A stretch of DNA of 45,543 nucleotides from a virus: IMG/VR virus record IMGVR_UViG_3300045999_006694, positions 1 through 45,543 of that record. One strand, given 5' to 3'. The translations under genes were made by a program, and so were the position numbers. Below are positions 8,551 through 17,007 of this stretch, piece by piece. Under the pieces are notes generated by a model. That model searched no databases and had not been told where the DNA came from. It saw nothing but the letters and a program-made list of their open reading frames with translations. Position 1 is the stretch's first letter. Each line of letters starts with the position of its first letter.

Positions 8551-9021
8551 ATGGCTTATAAGCATGGCCTTCGTGGCAAATTCTATGTGTCCGCCACACT
8601 GCATCAGGCTGGCACGCCGATCACGTGGAGTGAGGTCGATCTAACCGAAGCAATCGGGATGGAAGATTCCCGCGCTGTGGCCGACGTCACCAACCGACGC
8701 GGGGAATTCGTGACGCATGGTGTGGGCAAGCGAACGTTGTCCTACACGCTCAGCGTGACGTACGATCCGGATGACGCCGCACAGGCGATTCTGTGGACCG
8801 CCTACCGCAACGGGACGCCCATTGCAATTGCTGACATGGATGGCGCCATTGCCGTTGCTGGCAGCCGTGGAGTGTTCGCCGATATGGTGGTCACCAGTGC
8901 GCCAAAGCCCTCAGACTTGGCCGCATTCAACACGGTCGAATTCGGTTTGCAGCCTGCAGCTGTGAGCACGTACCAGCCGACGTTCAACACGATTGCAGCA
9001 CCGACAACCACAACCGTCTGA
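8551..9021 (+). CDS. Major tail protein (tail tube)
   Basis: 156 residues, ATG 8551. Beta-rich (SYTLSVTYDPDD, AIAIADMDGAIAV, FADMVVTSA), sited between the gp10-like gene and the chaperone/tape-measure genes, the standard position of the siphovirus tube subunit. It ends APTTTTV, a short version of the Thr-rich motif seen in other virion proteins. If glycosylated, hundreds of tube subunits would display it. Confidence 0.75.
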   Translation: MAYKHGLRGKFYVSATLHQAGTPITWSEVDLTEAIGMEDSRAVADVTNRRGEFVTHGVGKRTLSYTLSVTYDPDDAAQAILWTAYRNGTPIAIADMDGAIAVAGSRGVFADMVVTSAPKPSDLAAFNTVEFGLQPAAVSTYQPTFNTIAAPTTTTV

Positions 9022-9044
9022 CGTTCGTTTTCAGTTTCGTAAAC

Positions 9045-9060
9045 GCTTCACGGGGGAAGC
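9045..9060 (+). promoter_or_regulatory. Small hairpin over the ribosome binding site
   Basis: GCTTC (9045-9049) can pair with GAAGC (9056-9060), placing most of the GGGGG Shine-Dalgarno run of the next gene (ATG 9064) in the loop. A weak 5-bp stem, so only a possible modulator. Confidence 0.3.
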
Positions 9061-9063
9061 AAA

Positions 9064-9255
9064 ATGAAACCAGTTCGCCATTGTGTTCAGAATCCAGACG
9101 GCACACTGCAGTGGTTTACTGCGGTGCCGTTCATGACCGTCGATCAGGCCCGGGAGCACGGAGCCGCGAAGATTGTCGATCCGAATTTCATTCAGCAGCA
9201 GATTGCCCAGGCATCTTCTGTGAATCAGGGAGGCAGCGACAATGCCGACGGCTAA
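9064..9255 (+). CDS. Small tail-region protein
   Basis: 63 residues, ATG 9064 after GGGGGA. Contains CVQNPDGTLQWF, then a helical part (TVDQAREHGAAKIV; FIQQQIAQA). It overlaps the next gene by 14 bases. Not recognised; its place between tube and chaperone genes suggests a tail-assembly role. Confidence 0.65.
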   Translation: MKPVRHCVQNPDGTLQWFTAVPFMTVDQAREHGAAKIVDPNFIQQQIAQASSVNQGGSDNADG

Positions 9256-9709
9256 GCTCGCGCGTGGGCAGGAGCTGCAGTGTGAAGCCACACTGGGGCT
9301 CTTGCGCCGCATCAAAAGGATTCACGGGATTGACCTGCTGAGCCGTGATGTGCAAGTGTTCGCCCAGTTCCTGAGTCAGTCCGACGTTTGCTGGCCAGTG
9401 GTCTGCGAATTCTACGGCCTGAAGACTGCTGAACAACAGGAGGAACTCGCCGAAGTCGCGACCGGTGCCGACGTTGCCGCGTTGATTCGCGGCGTGAATG
9501 AAAGCCTCCGCGATTTTTTCCAGACAAGCGGCGAGCCGGAGATGGCCGCCGCGCTGCTGAAGGCAATCGAGGCGGTTCAAGCGGGGAGGCAGGCGCTGGC
9601 CCAGAAGATCCAGACGACGGATCTGGCGAGCGACATCACGCGGGAGATTTTGGCGATGGATTTGAGCCTTGGCACGACGTGTATTTCGCAGCCGGAAGGC
9701 TCGGACTGA
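9242..9709 (+). CDS. Tail assembly chaperone, gpG-like
   Basis: 155 residues, mostly helical and acidic (RDVQVFAQFLSQSDVCWPVV; EQQEELAEVATGADVAALI; EMAAALLKAIEAVQAGRQALAQ). It has the position, size and character of the first tail assembly chaperone (lambda gpG), which coats the tape measure during tail assembly. Its 3' end overlaps the next ORF, which lies in the -1 frame, as in the lambda G/T pair. Confidence 0.6.
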   Translation: MPTAKLARGQELQCEATLGLLRRIKRIHGIDLLSRDVQVFAQFLSQSDVCWPVVCEFYGLKTAEQQEELAEVATGADVAALIRGVNESLRDFFQTSGEPEMAAALLKAIEAVQAGRQALAQKIQTTDLASDITREILAMDLSLGTTCISQPEGSD

Positions 9710-9915
9710 ACCCCGATCCTCTCACTTGGCGGGAACTCGATTTAATGGATCGAGCCCGCCGGTGCGAGGAATGGGAAAAGGCTTCGACCATCATGTCTAT
9801 CATGGTGGGTGTTCACACGAGAAGACCGGGCGACCCGTCGCGATTCAACCCCTACAAAATCGAAAAACCGAAGCCGCCGAAACCCGAAGTCAGTCCATTT
9901 TTGCGGTGGTTGTGA
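9679..9915 (+). CDS. Tail chaperone extension, gpT-like (possible -1 frameshift product)
   Basis: 78 residues if started at GTG 9679, but that GTG has no convincing ribosome binding site. The frame stays open without any start codon for at least 130 bases upstream and reads EPWHDVYFAAGRLGLNPDPL across the GTG, suggesting the true protein includes upstream residues. NPDPLTWRELDLMDRARR matches a motif I associate with the T part of G/T chaperones. A -1 frameshift from the preceding gene is plausible; G_GGG_AGG at 9583-9589 is the best, though weak, slip candidate. Confidence 0.55.
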   Translation: MYFAAGRLGLNPDPLTWRELDLMDRARRCEEWEKASTIMSIMVGVHTRRPGDPSRFNPYKIEKPKPPKPEVSPFLRWL

Positions 9916-9924
9916 GGTTCCCGA

Positions 9925-12126
9925 ATGGCTTCCAGTCGATCAGTCAGAGCAGGTCGGGCGTTTGTGGAATTCTTCTTGGAAGACAATCCACTGAAACGCG
10001 GTTTGACCGTGGCAGAGCGCCGCCTGAGGCAATTCGGGGCGCGTGTACAGAACATCGGACGGACTGCATTTGCTGCAGGCTTCGGCGGCCTTGCTGCAAC
10101 CGCCCTGCCCGTCGCTCAGCTGATCGCGTTTGATGATGCAATCAGAATGACGGGGGCTGTATCACAGGCCACTGGGGCGGATCTGGAGCGACTCAGGAAT
10201 ACGGCGCTTGAACTGGGCCGCACGACATCATTCACCGCCGTGCAAGTCGCTCAACTGATGGGCGAACTCGGAAAGGCTGGTTTCAACGTCGATGAAATCG
10301 ACCAGATGACCGCCGCGGTGCTGAACCTGTCTCGGGCTTCCGGTACGGATGCTGTTATGTCCGCCGGCATCATGGCCGCAACGCTTCGCCAGTTTTCGCT
10401 GGGGGCTGAGCATGCCACACGAGTATCCGATGTGATGACGCTGGCGGCGAATGCCACATTCAACAGCGTAGAGCAGCTGGGCGAGGCGCTTAGTTATGCG
10501 GGACCTGTGGCCGCAGACCTTGGCATGTCACTTGAGGACACTGTTGCAATCCTTGGAACGCTCGGGAATGTCGGCATTCAAGGAAGCAATGCGGGAACGG
10601 CACTGCGCCGCCTCGGCACGATCACCGCAGCCGAAGCCGATAAAATGCGGCAGCTGTTCGGCGTAGAATTTCTGGACGCCGGAAAGAATCTCAGGCCGCT
10701 TGTGCAGGTGATGGGAGAACTGGCAGCCGCAACGAACGACCTGCCAGCTGGTGAGCGTATTGCGAAAATGAATGAAGCTTTTGGGCTTCTCGGAATCACT
10801 GGCGCCACGGTAATGGCAAGCACTGCAGCCGACACAGAAAGGCTGGCAACTGCTCTCCGAGACGCTGGAGGCACGGCACAGAAGACCGCCGCAGACATGG
10901 ACGCCGGACCGGGTGGAGTTTGGAGGCGATTCACTTCGGCGATTGAAGGGGCTGCGATTGCAATCGGAACATCGCTCGCCCCAACGCTGGAAAAGTTTGG
11001 CACATACATCACAGACATCACGGGCAAAGTGACTGAATGGATCGCAAAAAATGGTGAGCTGATTGTCTACGCTTTGAAGACGACCGCCGCCGTTTTTGCT
11101 GCGGGTGTTGCCCTGATTGGCGTGGCGAAAATCCTCTCAGCGTTGTCGGTGGTTGCCTCAGTTGCTGGTGCTGCAGTCGGTGCCATTACGACGGTGTTTT
11201 CGCTTACCACAGGTGCCGTTGGTCTTCTCGGTTCTGCCCTCACGTTGATGCTGAACCCGTGGATTGCAATTCCGACGGTTCTGGCAGCCGCTGGCGTGGC
11301 GATTGCCGCGACCAACATCAACCTGCATGAGATGGCCAACACGCTGCTGACGACCTTCACGCCGGCATTCAATCAGGTTGTGGAGATGATCAAAGCTGGG
11401 GACCTGCAGGGGGCTCTTGAACTTGCCATGGAATCCGCATGGGCCGCGATTCGAATGGGACTGATCAAAATGCGACAGGGGATGAACGAGACGGGAATCA
11501 CAATCCGCGAGATCTGGACACAGCTGTGGTCCAGTATCTCAAATTCCCCCGCGCTGGCATTCGCCGAAATCAAAGACTATGTCCAGCAAATCACTGACTG
11601 GGCAAACGCTCTGGTGGGTCGACAGATCCCCAACCGCATTTCCAATCTGGAGCGACTGCAGGCCCAGCTGCGAGCCGAAGAGGATGACCGGCAGGCAGCC
11701 TATGAACAGGAGCGGCAGGTTTACGCACGCGAAATGCAGGCCGTGCAGCTTGACCTTCAGAACGCAGTGGACAAGGCGAAAAACCGCACGGACCAACTGA
11801 AGCAAGACCAGAAGGAAACCACACTTGCCGCGCCGATCGCTCAGGCGGCCGCCGCACGCATGGCTTCCCCGGGCGGCATGCTCTCACAGCAGTTGCAGAG
11901 GAGCGTGACTGGCGTTGAGCAGGAGCGAGCGGCGTTTGTCGATGCTGTCGACCGCCGGACAGTTGAGGGGCAGCGGGCGATTTACGAATCGCTGAACCAG
12001 ACGACAGCCGTTGAAGAAACCACAGAGGCCGTCAAGTCGCTTGAAGGCACACTGGAAGACGAGTTCGAGCGCACGCGACGCGAGACGCGCCAGAACGCTG
12101 TGGTGATTAGAGGGAGCCGAAGATAA
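9925..12126 (+). CDS. Tape measure protein
   Basis: 733 residues, ATG 9925 with GAGG 7 bases upstream. Sets tail length and probably leaves the tail during DNA injection. Typical N-terminal core (FDDAIRMTGAVSQATGADLERLRNTALELGRTTSF..., SYAGPVAADLG, GNVGIQGSNAGTALRR), followed by a long hydrophobic region (~residues 385-460) that could insert in a membrane, and a C-terminal coiled coil rich in Gln/Glu/Arg (~570-640). It is the longest helical protein and directly follows the chaperones. Confidence 0.92.
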   Translation: MASSRSVRAGRAFVEFFLEDNPLKRGLTVAERRLRQFGARVQNIGRTAFAAGFGGLAATALPVAQLIAFDDAIRMTGAVSQATGADLERLRNTALELGRTTSFTAVQVAQLMGELGKAGFNVDEIDQMTAAVLNLSRASGTDAVMSAGIMAATLRQFSLGAEHATRVSDVMTLAANATFNSVEQLGEALSYAGPVAADLGMSLEDTVAILGTLGNVGIQGSNAGTALRRLGTITAAEADKMRQLFGVEFLDAGKNLRPLVQVMGELAAATNDLPAGERIAKMNEAFGLLGITGATVMASTAADTERLATALRDAGGTAQKTAADMDAGPGGVWRRFTSAIEGAAIAIGTSLAPTLEKFGTYITDITGKVTEWIAKNGELIVYALKTTAAVFAAGVALIGVAKILSALSVVASVAGAAVGAITTVFSLTTGAVGLLGSALTLMLNPWIAIPTVLAAAGVAIAATNINLHEMANTLLTTFTPAFNQVVEMIKAGDLQGALELAMESAWAAIRMGLIKMRQGMNETGITIREIWTQLWSSISNSPALAFAEIKDYVQQITDWANALVGRQIPNRISNLERLQAQLRAEEDDRQAAYEQERQVYAREMQAVQLDLQNAVDKAKNRTDQLKQDQKETTLAAPIAQAAAARMASPGGMLSQQLQRSVTGVEQERAAFVDAVDRRTVEGQRAIYESLNQTTAVEETTEAVKSLEGTLEDEFERTRRETRQNAVVIRGSRR

Positions 12127-13139
12127 TGGCGAATCCACAGGCCCGACTCTGGCGCCGCGAGCTGGCACATGAGCGAGATGGGGAGTTGAATTATCCGCAG
12201 ACCGGGAGCCCGGAACGAAGGGTCACTGAATACTGGAATCTCATCTGCCTCACCACTCAGGCGGATATGTCGGAGGATTTGGCTTCGGCATTGTTTCCGG
12301 ACATCGCGCCGGGCACATATCGGCCGAACGGATACTATGTTGAGCGCCTGAAAATTCAGAAGCTGGACAACTCTGAACACTGCCAAGCCGTTGTGGAATT
12401 GACGCTGACCGTGGGCTCTGGCCGGAACACGGTGAACGATCCAAACCCGCTACGCAGGCCGTTGAGATTCGAAGTAGACACCGACTTCGAGGAGGTTCCC
12501 GCAGAAGTCGACGGCGAAGGCAACCCACTGGTCAACACCGCTGGCGAACCATTACTCGGGATCGTCCGCGAAGAACAGGTTTTGGTGTTCACCGGCAGCA
12601 GATTTGTCACGCAGATTCCACAGTGGCTCGGCGAATTTGCGCACGTGTGCGTGAACTCGGAACCGGTGGATCTTGATGGGTTTATTGCAGAGCCTGAAAC
12701 GTTGAAGATGAAGGGCGTGAAGCTGTCACTGCCTCAATATACTGAGATCGACGGGCGGGAAATCGAATACCGGGAAATGCCGCTGCAGTTCTTCTATCGG
12801 CAATCGACTTGGCGCGAAGAATACCTGAATCAGGGGCTGACGGAATACTTCCCGAAACGCCCCATTTACGGACCATATGACGCGAGTGGGTTTGCGTTTC
12901 TGCTCGGCTACACTCAGGAGATCCGCCGACCGGCAACCGACAGCACTGGCAAATCAGTCGCGAAACCGGTACCACTGAACGCAGAGGGCAACCAGATCCG
13001 CGAGTATGTAAACGTCGCTCCACCCGATACGGCGCCGCAATATGAATGGGTTCTGAAGCAGAAACTGGAAAAGTCTGATCTGCATTTTGTGAAATTCCTG
13101 ATACCGCGCAAGCTCGATTTCAACCTGTTATTTACTTGA
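12126..13139 (+). CDS. Tail protein downstream of tape measure (distal tail-like)
   Basis: 337 residues; ATG overlaps the tape-measure stop (TAATG). Mixed alpha/beta protein without repeats, containing EVDGEGNPLVNTAGEPLLG, LVFTGSRFVTQIPQW and a C-terminal DLHFVKFLIPRKLDFNLLFT. It lies where siphoviruses encode distal tail or baseplate-hub proteins. Not recognised from motifs. Confidence 0.6.
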   Translation: MANPQARLWRRELAHERDGELNYPQTGSPERRVTEYWNLICLTTQADMSEDLASALFPDIAPGTYRPNGYYVERLKIQKLDNSEHCQAVVELTLTVGSGRNTVNDPNPLRRPLRFEVDTDFEEVPAEVDGEGNPLVNTAGEPLLGIVREEQVLVFTGSRFVTQIPQWLGEFAHVCVNSEPVDLDGFIAEPETLKMKGVKLSLPQYTEIDGREIEYREMPLQFFYRQSTWREEYLNQGLTEYFPKRPIYGPYDASGFAFLLGYTQEIRRPATDSTGKSVAKPVPLNAEGNQIREYVNVAPPDTAPQYEWVLKQKLEKSDLHFVKFLIPRKLDFNLLFT

Positions 13140-13149
13140 GAGACACCCA

Positions 13150-16014
13150 ATGCCATTAAATAAATTCCGCGGTGACGCATTGCCGCTGGCTAAAGTGATT
13201 CGCCTGCTATCGCCGGGGACTGCTGGCGTTGTCGATGCTGAGATTTCATGCGGTCCAAGGCTGTTCAAATTCAGCGCGTGGAATCCATCCACGATTGCGA
13301 CCACGCTGCAAAATTCGGGCGCTCCGGAGTTTGCGAACCTGACGTTTGGCGTCAATGGGCAGGACGTGCTTGTGTCCGGAGTCGAAGACGAAGATTTTCA
13401 AATCTTAATGTCCTTCCGGCCGGCCGTCACGGTGACAAACGATCTGGGAGCGACACCAGTCAACCAGATCACTCTGCTGACGTTCAACGGGGCTCGGGCC
13501 GGGACATACAAGCTGACCGTGAATGGCGTGCAAACAAGCGCAATCACCTACGGCGACGCTGCTGGATTGCTTTCCGCAATCGACACAGCAACCGGGAAAA
13601 CCTCTTCAACAGTCATCCGCACGGCGACCGCTGACCAGACTTTGCTGGAATGGCAGGGCAGTTTTGCGGCAACGCCCGTGGCTGTCGTGATGGATGCCAC
13701 AACGCTGCAGAATGGCACGCTGGTGAACGTCCGTGAAAGCACGCCATACAAGGCGGGACCACATGACGTGTGGATGCTCGGTGTAGAAGGGAATTCCACG
13801 TTTACGTTGACCATTGACGGGAACAGCGCCGCGGTGCGATCCGATGACGGCATTGACAAAATGCGGCAAATCGTCAAATCGCTGGCGGCAAATGCAGTTG
13901 AAGTTTATGGAGGATTTTTCAAAAGCGGGGCTGACGTGCCCTCTTCGCATTATGTGCTTGACTTCACAGGGTACACATCGGCGAGCCGCCCAACGATTTC
14001 GATCAGCAGTGTGGTTGGCGCGACGGAATTAAAAAACCTAAACAATCCAACGGCCCAGCTGTCGGTCACAACGGCATTCGGCACGACAAACATAAACTCT
14101 GGATATGCCGCGCACTATCTGTTGGACTTCACCGCGGGAAACACGATCACGCTGGAGTACCAAGGCAAGCAGACCACCATCACAAATTCCGGCAGCACAG
14201 TCCAGCCATATTTTGCAGACACGACTGGGAACGCGGCTTATGCAGCAGCAGCAGCTGCAGCCGCAGCAAGCCTAAATGATATCTCCGATTTCTCAGACTT
14301 CCTGGGCATCGTCGGCAAGCACATTGGGAACGCCGAGACATGGGGAGCCGCAAGCCACGCGCCATATTCTTTTTACCACCCGCAACTTATTCACCTGATC
14401 GACAACGCCGGATTCCTGACCGGCGCCGCAATTGATGGCACACTCCGGCAGGTTGGCGGTACCGGAACACTCCGCAAAATCAACGACGCTGGCAGCACGG
14501 CATCCGCTGCAGTTCATGCGATTTCGGTACCGGCAAAAACCAGCTCGGGAACTTTCCGCCTATTGCTTCCGGAAGGCACCACAGCCGCCATTGCCTACAA
14601 CGCATCCGCCGCTACTGTCGAGGCACAATTTGACGCACTGATTGGGAGTGGGGTTGCAGTCACAGGGTCTGGTACAGAGACCGCCCCGTGGCTGGTGACT
14701 TACGCGACGTCGCAGAAAACCAGACCGCTTCCATCACCGACATCCGTCGCATTGGGTGGCAATGGCACGGGATCTGTGGGCATCTATCGCTATTCAGTCA
14801 CCGCACGCACGCAAAAGGTAACAATCGGAGTGGGCCGCTCCGCAGTCTCGGGCGGATTTTATTTGGCTTACGACGGGCAGGGGCCGATTTACGTACCAGT
14901 CGGCACGTCGGCCGCTTCGCTTCGAACAATGCTGGCCACACTGCCGGGAATCGGCAACGTGGATAACGTGGTAGTGACCTACTCCGCAGACTCAACCAGT
15001 TATTTGGTCACATTCACGAGTGGGCTGGCCAACCAATTGTTGCCGATGTTCTCGGTCACACAGAACGCAATCGACGCATCGACGCTCAACACTGTGGCAC
15101 TGGTGCAGCGAGCGACCGGACCGCGAAACTGGGCAGACGCGACCAACTGGACTCTGGGACGTGTTCCAGGGGCCACTGATGACGTCACGATTGACAACGC
15201 CGCCGGGGACATCCGCTATGGGCTCCGGCAATGGGTTCCGGTGATTGTCGAAACGATTTACACGCCGCTTCCGACCACCACGACCAGTTCGACCACAACT
15301 ACTACGACCGCTCCTCTCGGGGCCCTGGATCGCCTGCGGGCAATTGGTGGGCATGACTTCCGGACTGGTCAGATTGTGCGACTGCAGTCCACTGGCACGG
15401 TTCCCGGTGGGCTCTCGGCGGGGACCAGCTATTACGTTCTCGACGCGGACAACGAAGCTGGAACGTTTCAGCTAAGTGCAACCGCGACCGGAAGCCCAAT
15501 CACGATCACCAGTTCAGGATCGGGGACGATTTACTGCGGGTTGCAGGTAACATCCTTCCGGATCGCCTCCGCGTACACTTCACAACTGGGCCGTTCAGAA
15601 CGCACCAACGTTCAGAACTCGGTGGAATATTTGCCGCGATATCTGTCGATTGGCGTACCATCTGGCACCGCTGCTGAGATCGGTCTGGGGCTCGGCCGGG
15701 GATCTTCGCTGATCCGTCTTGATTTGGGCATCTCCGCCGGTACACTGCGAGTGGTGCGGACAGGATCGAGTGACGAGACGGACAAGGCCGCATGCTGTGC
15801 TCTGGTCAACAATACGAGCGCAGCCGCTGAGGTGATTGCCGGTGAATTGGGACTGGCCGCATTTGACGGCGAGTCGGTGACGCTCGGGACACTTGAGCAG
15901 AACAACGGTCTGGTGATTGGCGGAACAGTGGCTCTTACCACGCTGACCAAAAACGCCGGGCGATTGCTGATGCGACAATTGACGGCCGCTGGTGTGGTGA
16001 CGATTCGGGGGTGA
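13150..16014 (+). CDS. Large tail fibre / tip protein with Thr-rich linker
   Basis: 954 residues, ATG 13150. A long beta-rich, Gly/Thr/Ser/Ala-rich protein with repeated beta modules: GTYKLTVNGVQTSAITYGDAAG and KTSSTVIRTATADQTL early, then related GTFRLLLPEGTTAAIAYNAS and PWLVTYATSQ later. A linker containing PTTTTSSTTTTTTAP (15271-15315) divides the main body from a C-terminal segment with NGLVIGGTVALTTLTKNAGR, which may be a beta-helix. Probably receptor-facing. Confidence 0.7.
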   Translation: MPLNKFRGDALPLAKVIRLLSPGTAGVVDAEISCGPRLFKFSAWNPSTIATTLQNSGAPEFANLTFGVNGQDVLVSGVEDEDFQILMSFRPAVTVTNDLGATPVNQITLLTFNGARAGTYKLTVNGVQTSAITYGDAAGLLSAIDTATGKTSSTVIRTATADQTLLEWQGSFAATPVAVVMDATTLQNGTLVNVRESTPYKAGPHDVWMLGVEGNSTFTLTIDGNSAAVRSDDGIDKMRQIVKSLAANAVEVYGGFFKSGADVPSSHYVLDFTGYTSASRPTISISSVVGATELKNLNNPTAQLSVTTAFGTTNINSGYAAHYLLDFTAGNTITLEYQGKQTTITNSGSTVQPYFADTTGNAAYAAAAAAAAASLNDISDFSDFLGIVGKHIGNAETWGAASHAPYSFYHPQLIHLIDNAGFLTGAAIDGTLRQVGGTGTLRKINDAGSTASAAVHAISVPAKTSSGTFRLLLPEGTTAAIAYNASAATVEAQFDALIGSGVAVTGSGTETAPWLVTYATSQKTRPLPSPTSVALGGNGTGSVGIYRYSVTARTQKVTIGVGRSAVSGGFYLAYDGQGPIYVPVGTSAASLRTMLATLPGIGNVDNVVVTYSADSTSYLVTFTSGLANQLLPMFSVTQNAIDASTLNTVALVQRATGPRNWADATNWTLGRVPGATDDVTIDNAAGDIRYGLRQWVPVIVETIYTPLPTTTTSSTTTTTTAPLGALDRLRAIGGHDFRTGQIVRLQSTGTVPGGLSAGTSYYVLDADNEAGTFQLSATATGSPITITSSGSGTIYCGLQVTSFRIASAYTSQLGRSERTNVQNSVEYLPRYLSIGVPSGTAAEIGLGLGRGSSLIRLDLGISAGTLRVVRTGSSDETDKAACCALVNNTSAAAEVIAGELGLAAFDGESVTLGTLEQNNGLVIGGTVALTTLTKNAGRLLMRQLTAAGVVTIRG

Positions 16015-16017
16015 TTG

Positions 16018-16902
16018 GTGGCAGAAGAGCTTTTCGCGATTGAGCCAGCAGACCGCAGGCCATTCAACAATCTGATCGACTGGTGGCAGCGAGTCGCTGT
16101 CAATGGTCCACAGTTTGGTGGTGGCGGTGGTGCTGAGGCTGTGCCGCTGATGATTTTGCAGTCGCCTGAGGGCTGGACCCTCGGGCGCTATGCTCCGATG
16201 GTTGTGGATCACCTTTACCCCTACAGCTACGACGTCTGCTTGATCGGTTACCCAGCTGCATTCAATGCAGGGCAGATTCAGCCGGGCACATTTCGCGTAG
16301 CATGGCAGGGCGTACAGTCTGAGCCGATTCCATTCAACGCGACTGCTATCCAGTTTCGGGCCGCACTCCCGCAACCGCTGAGAGATCTTTGCAAGGTCAC
16401 AGGCGGGACAATCACAGACACGGTTGGCACTGGGGCCACGTATTATCCTGGGCGGTGGTTTGTTTCGCTTCCTGCACGGTTTCCGGGACTGACCGCCCTT
16501 CCCCTCACTGCTGGCACACTGGACACGGTGGTTCTCCGGGTTTCAGAGTCACCGCTTTCGGTGGCTCCGATGGTCTTCCCGTGTTGGTGTTTAGTTAACC
16601 GAACGACATCACCCAGGATCGCCGCCGGTGCTCTCGGAATTGGATGGTATACACAAAGCCTCGGTCTGATGATCGGGGCGATTGAGCCTCGAATTTACGA
16701 AGAATACAGCGGGATCATTTACCAGCCGACCACGACAACGACCGCCGCTCCGACAGGACCGACAACCACCACGACGGCTGGGCCAGCAACCACAACAACT
16801 GCCGGACCTGCGACCACCACGACATCCGCCCCAGGAACAACGACGACCGCCAACCCATCGACCACGACCACCACATTCATCTTCAGCACAGCGCCGCCGT
16901 AG
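16018..16902 (+). CDS. Tail protein with long mucin-like Thr-rich C-terminus
   Basis: 294 residues. GTG 16018 is preferred to TTG 16015 because GGGGG lies about 7 bases before it. The N-terminal ~235 residues are a folded domain (RRPFNNLIDWWQRVAVNG; PGTFRVAWQGVQSEP; PGRWFVSLPARFPGL). The last ~58 residues (16726-16899) are six P-T-T-T-T-type blocks separated by Ala, Gly and Pro, ending STAPP. Synonymous Thr codons vary freely, pointing to selection on the protein. This resembles a mucin-type stalk; glycosyltransferase genes follow. Confidence 0.7.
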   Translation: MAEELFAIEPADRRPFNNLIDWWQRVAVNGPQFGGGGGAEAVPLMILQSPEGWTLGRYAPMVVDHLYPYSYDVCLIGYPAAFNAGQIQPGTFRVAWQGVQSEPIPFNATAIQFRAALPQPLRDLCKVTGGTITDTVGTGATYYPGRWFVSLPARFPGLTALPLTAGTLDTVVLRVSESPLSVAPMVFPCWCLVNRTTSPRIAAGALGIGWYTQSLGLMIGAIEPRIYEEYSGIIYQPTTTTTAAPTGPTTTTTAGPATTTTAGPATTTTSAPGTTTTANPSTTTTTFIFSTAPP

Positions 16903-16911
16903 TCGCCAAGA

Positions 16912-17007
16912 ATGTCGGTATCCCCAACAACTACCACGGGATCTATCGGCACGGCAGCGCCAACAACAACAACCTCAAATGGCCAATGGCTCCCGGTGTT
17001 CCCATGA
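16912..17007 (+). CDS. 31-residue Thr-rich mini-protein
   Basis: ATG 16912 to TGA 17005-17007. It carries two P-T-T-T-T blocks and ends SNGQWLPVFP. Its stop overlaps the start of the first glycosyltransferase (ATGA), so the two may be translationally coupled. No good Shine-Dalgarno is visible; it may be read by reinitiation after the preceding gene, which stops 9 bases upstream. It could instead be a remnant of a longer Thr-rich tail. Confidence 0.4.
   Translation: MSVSPTTTTGSIGTAAPTTTTSNGQWLPVFP

Noticed and set aside
15595-16374. 259-codon minus-strand open frame
   Set aside because: Opposite two tail genes; composition is what the complement of their codons gives.
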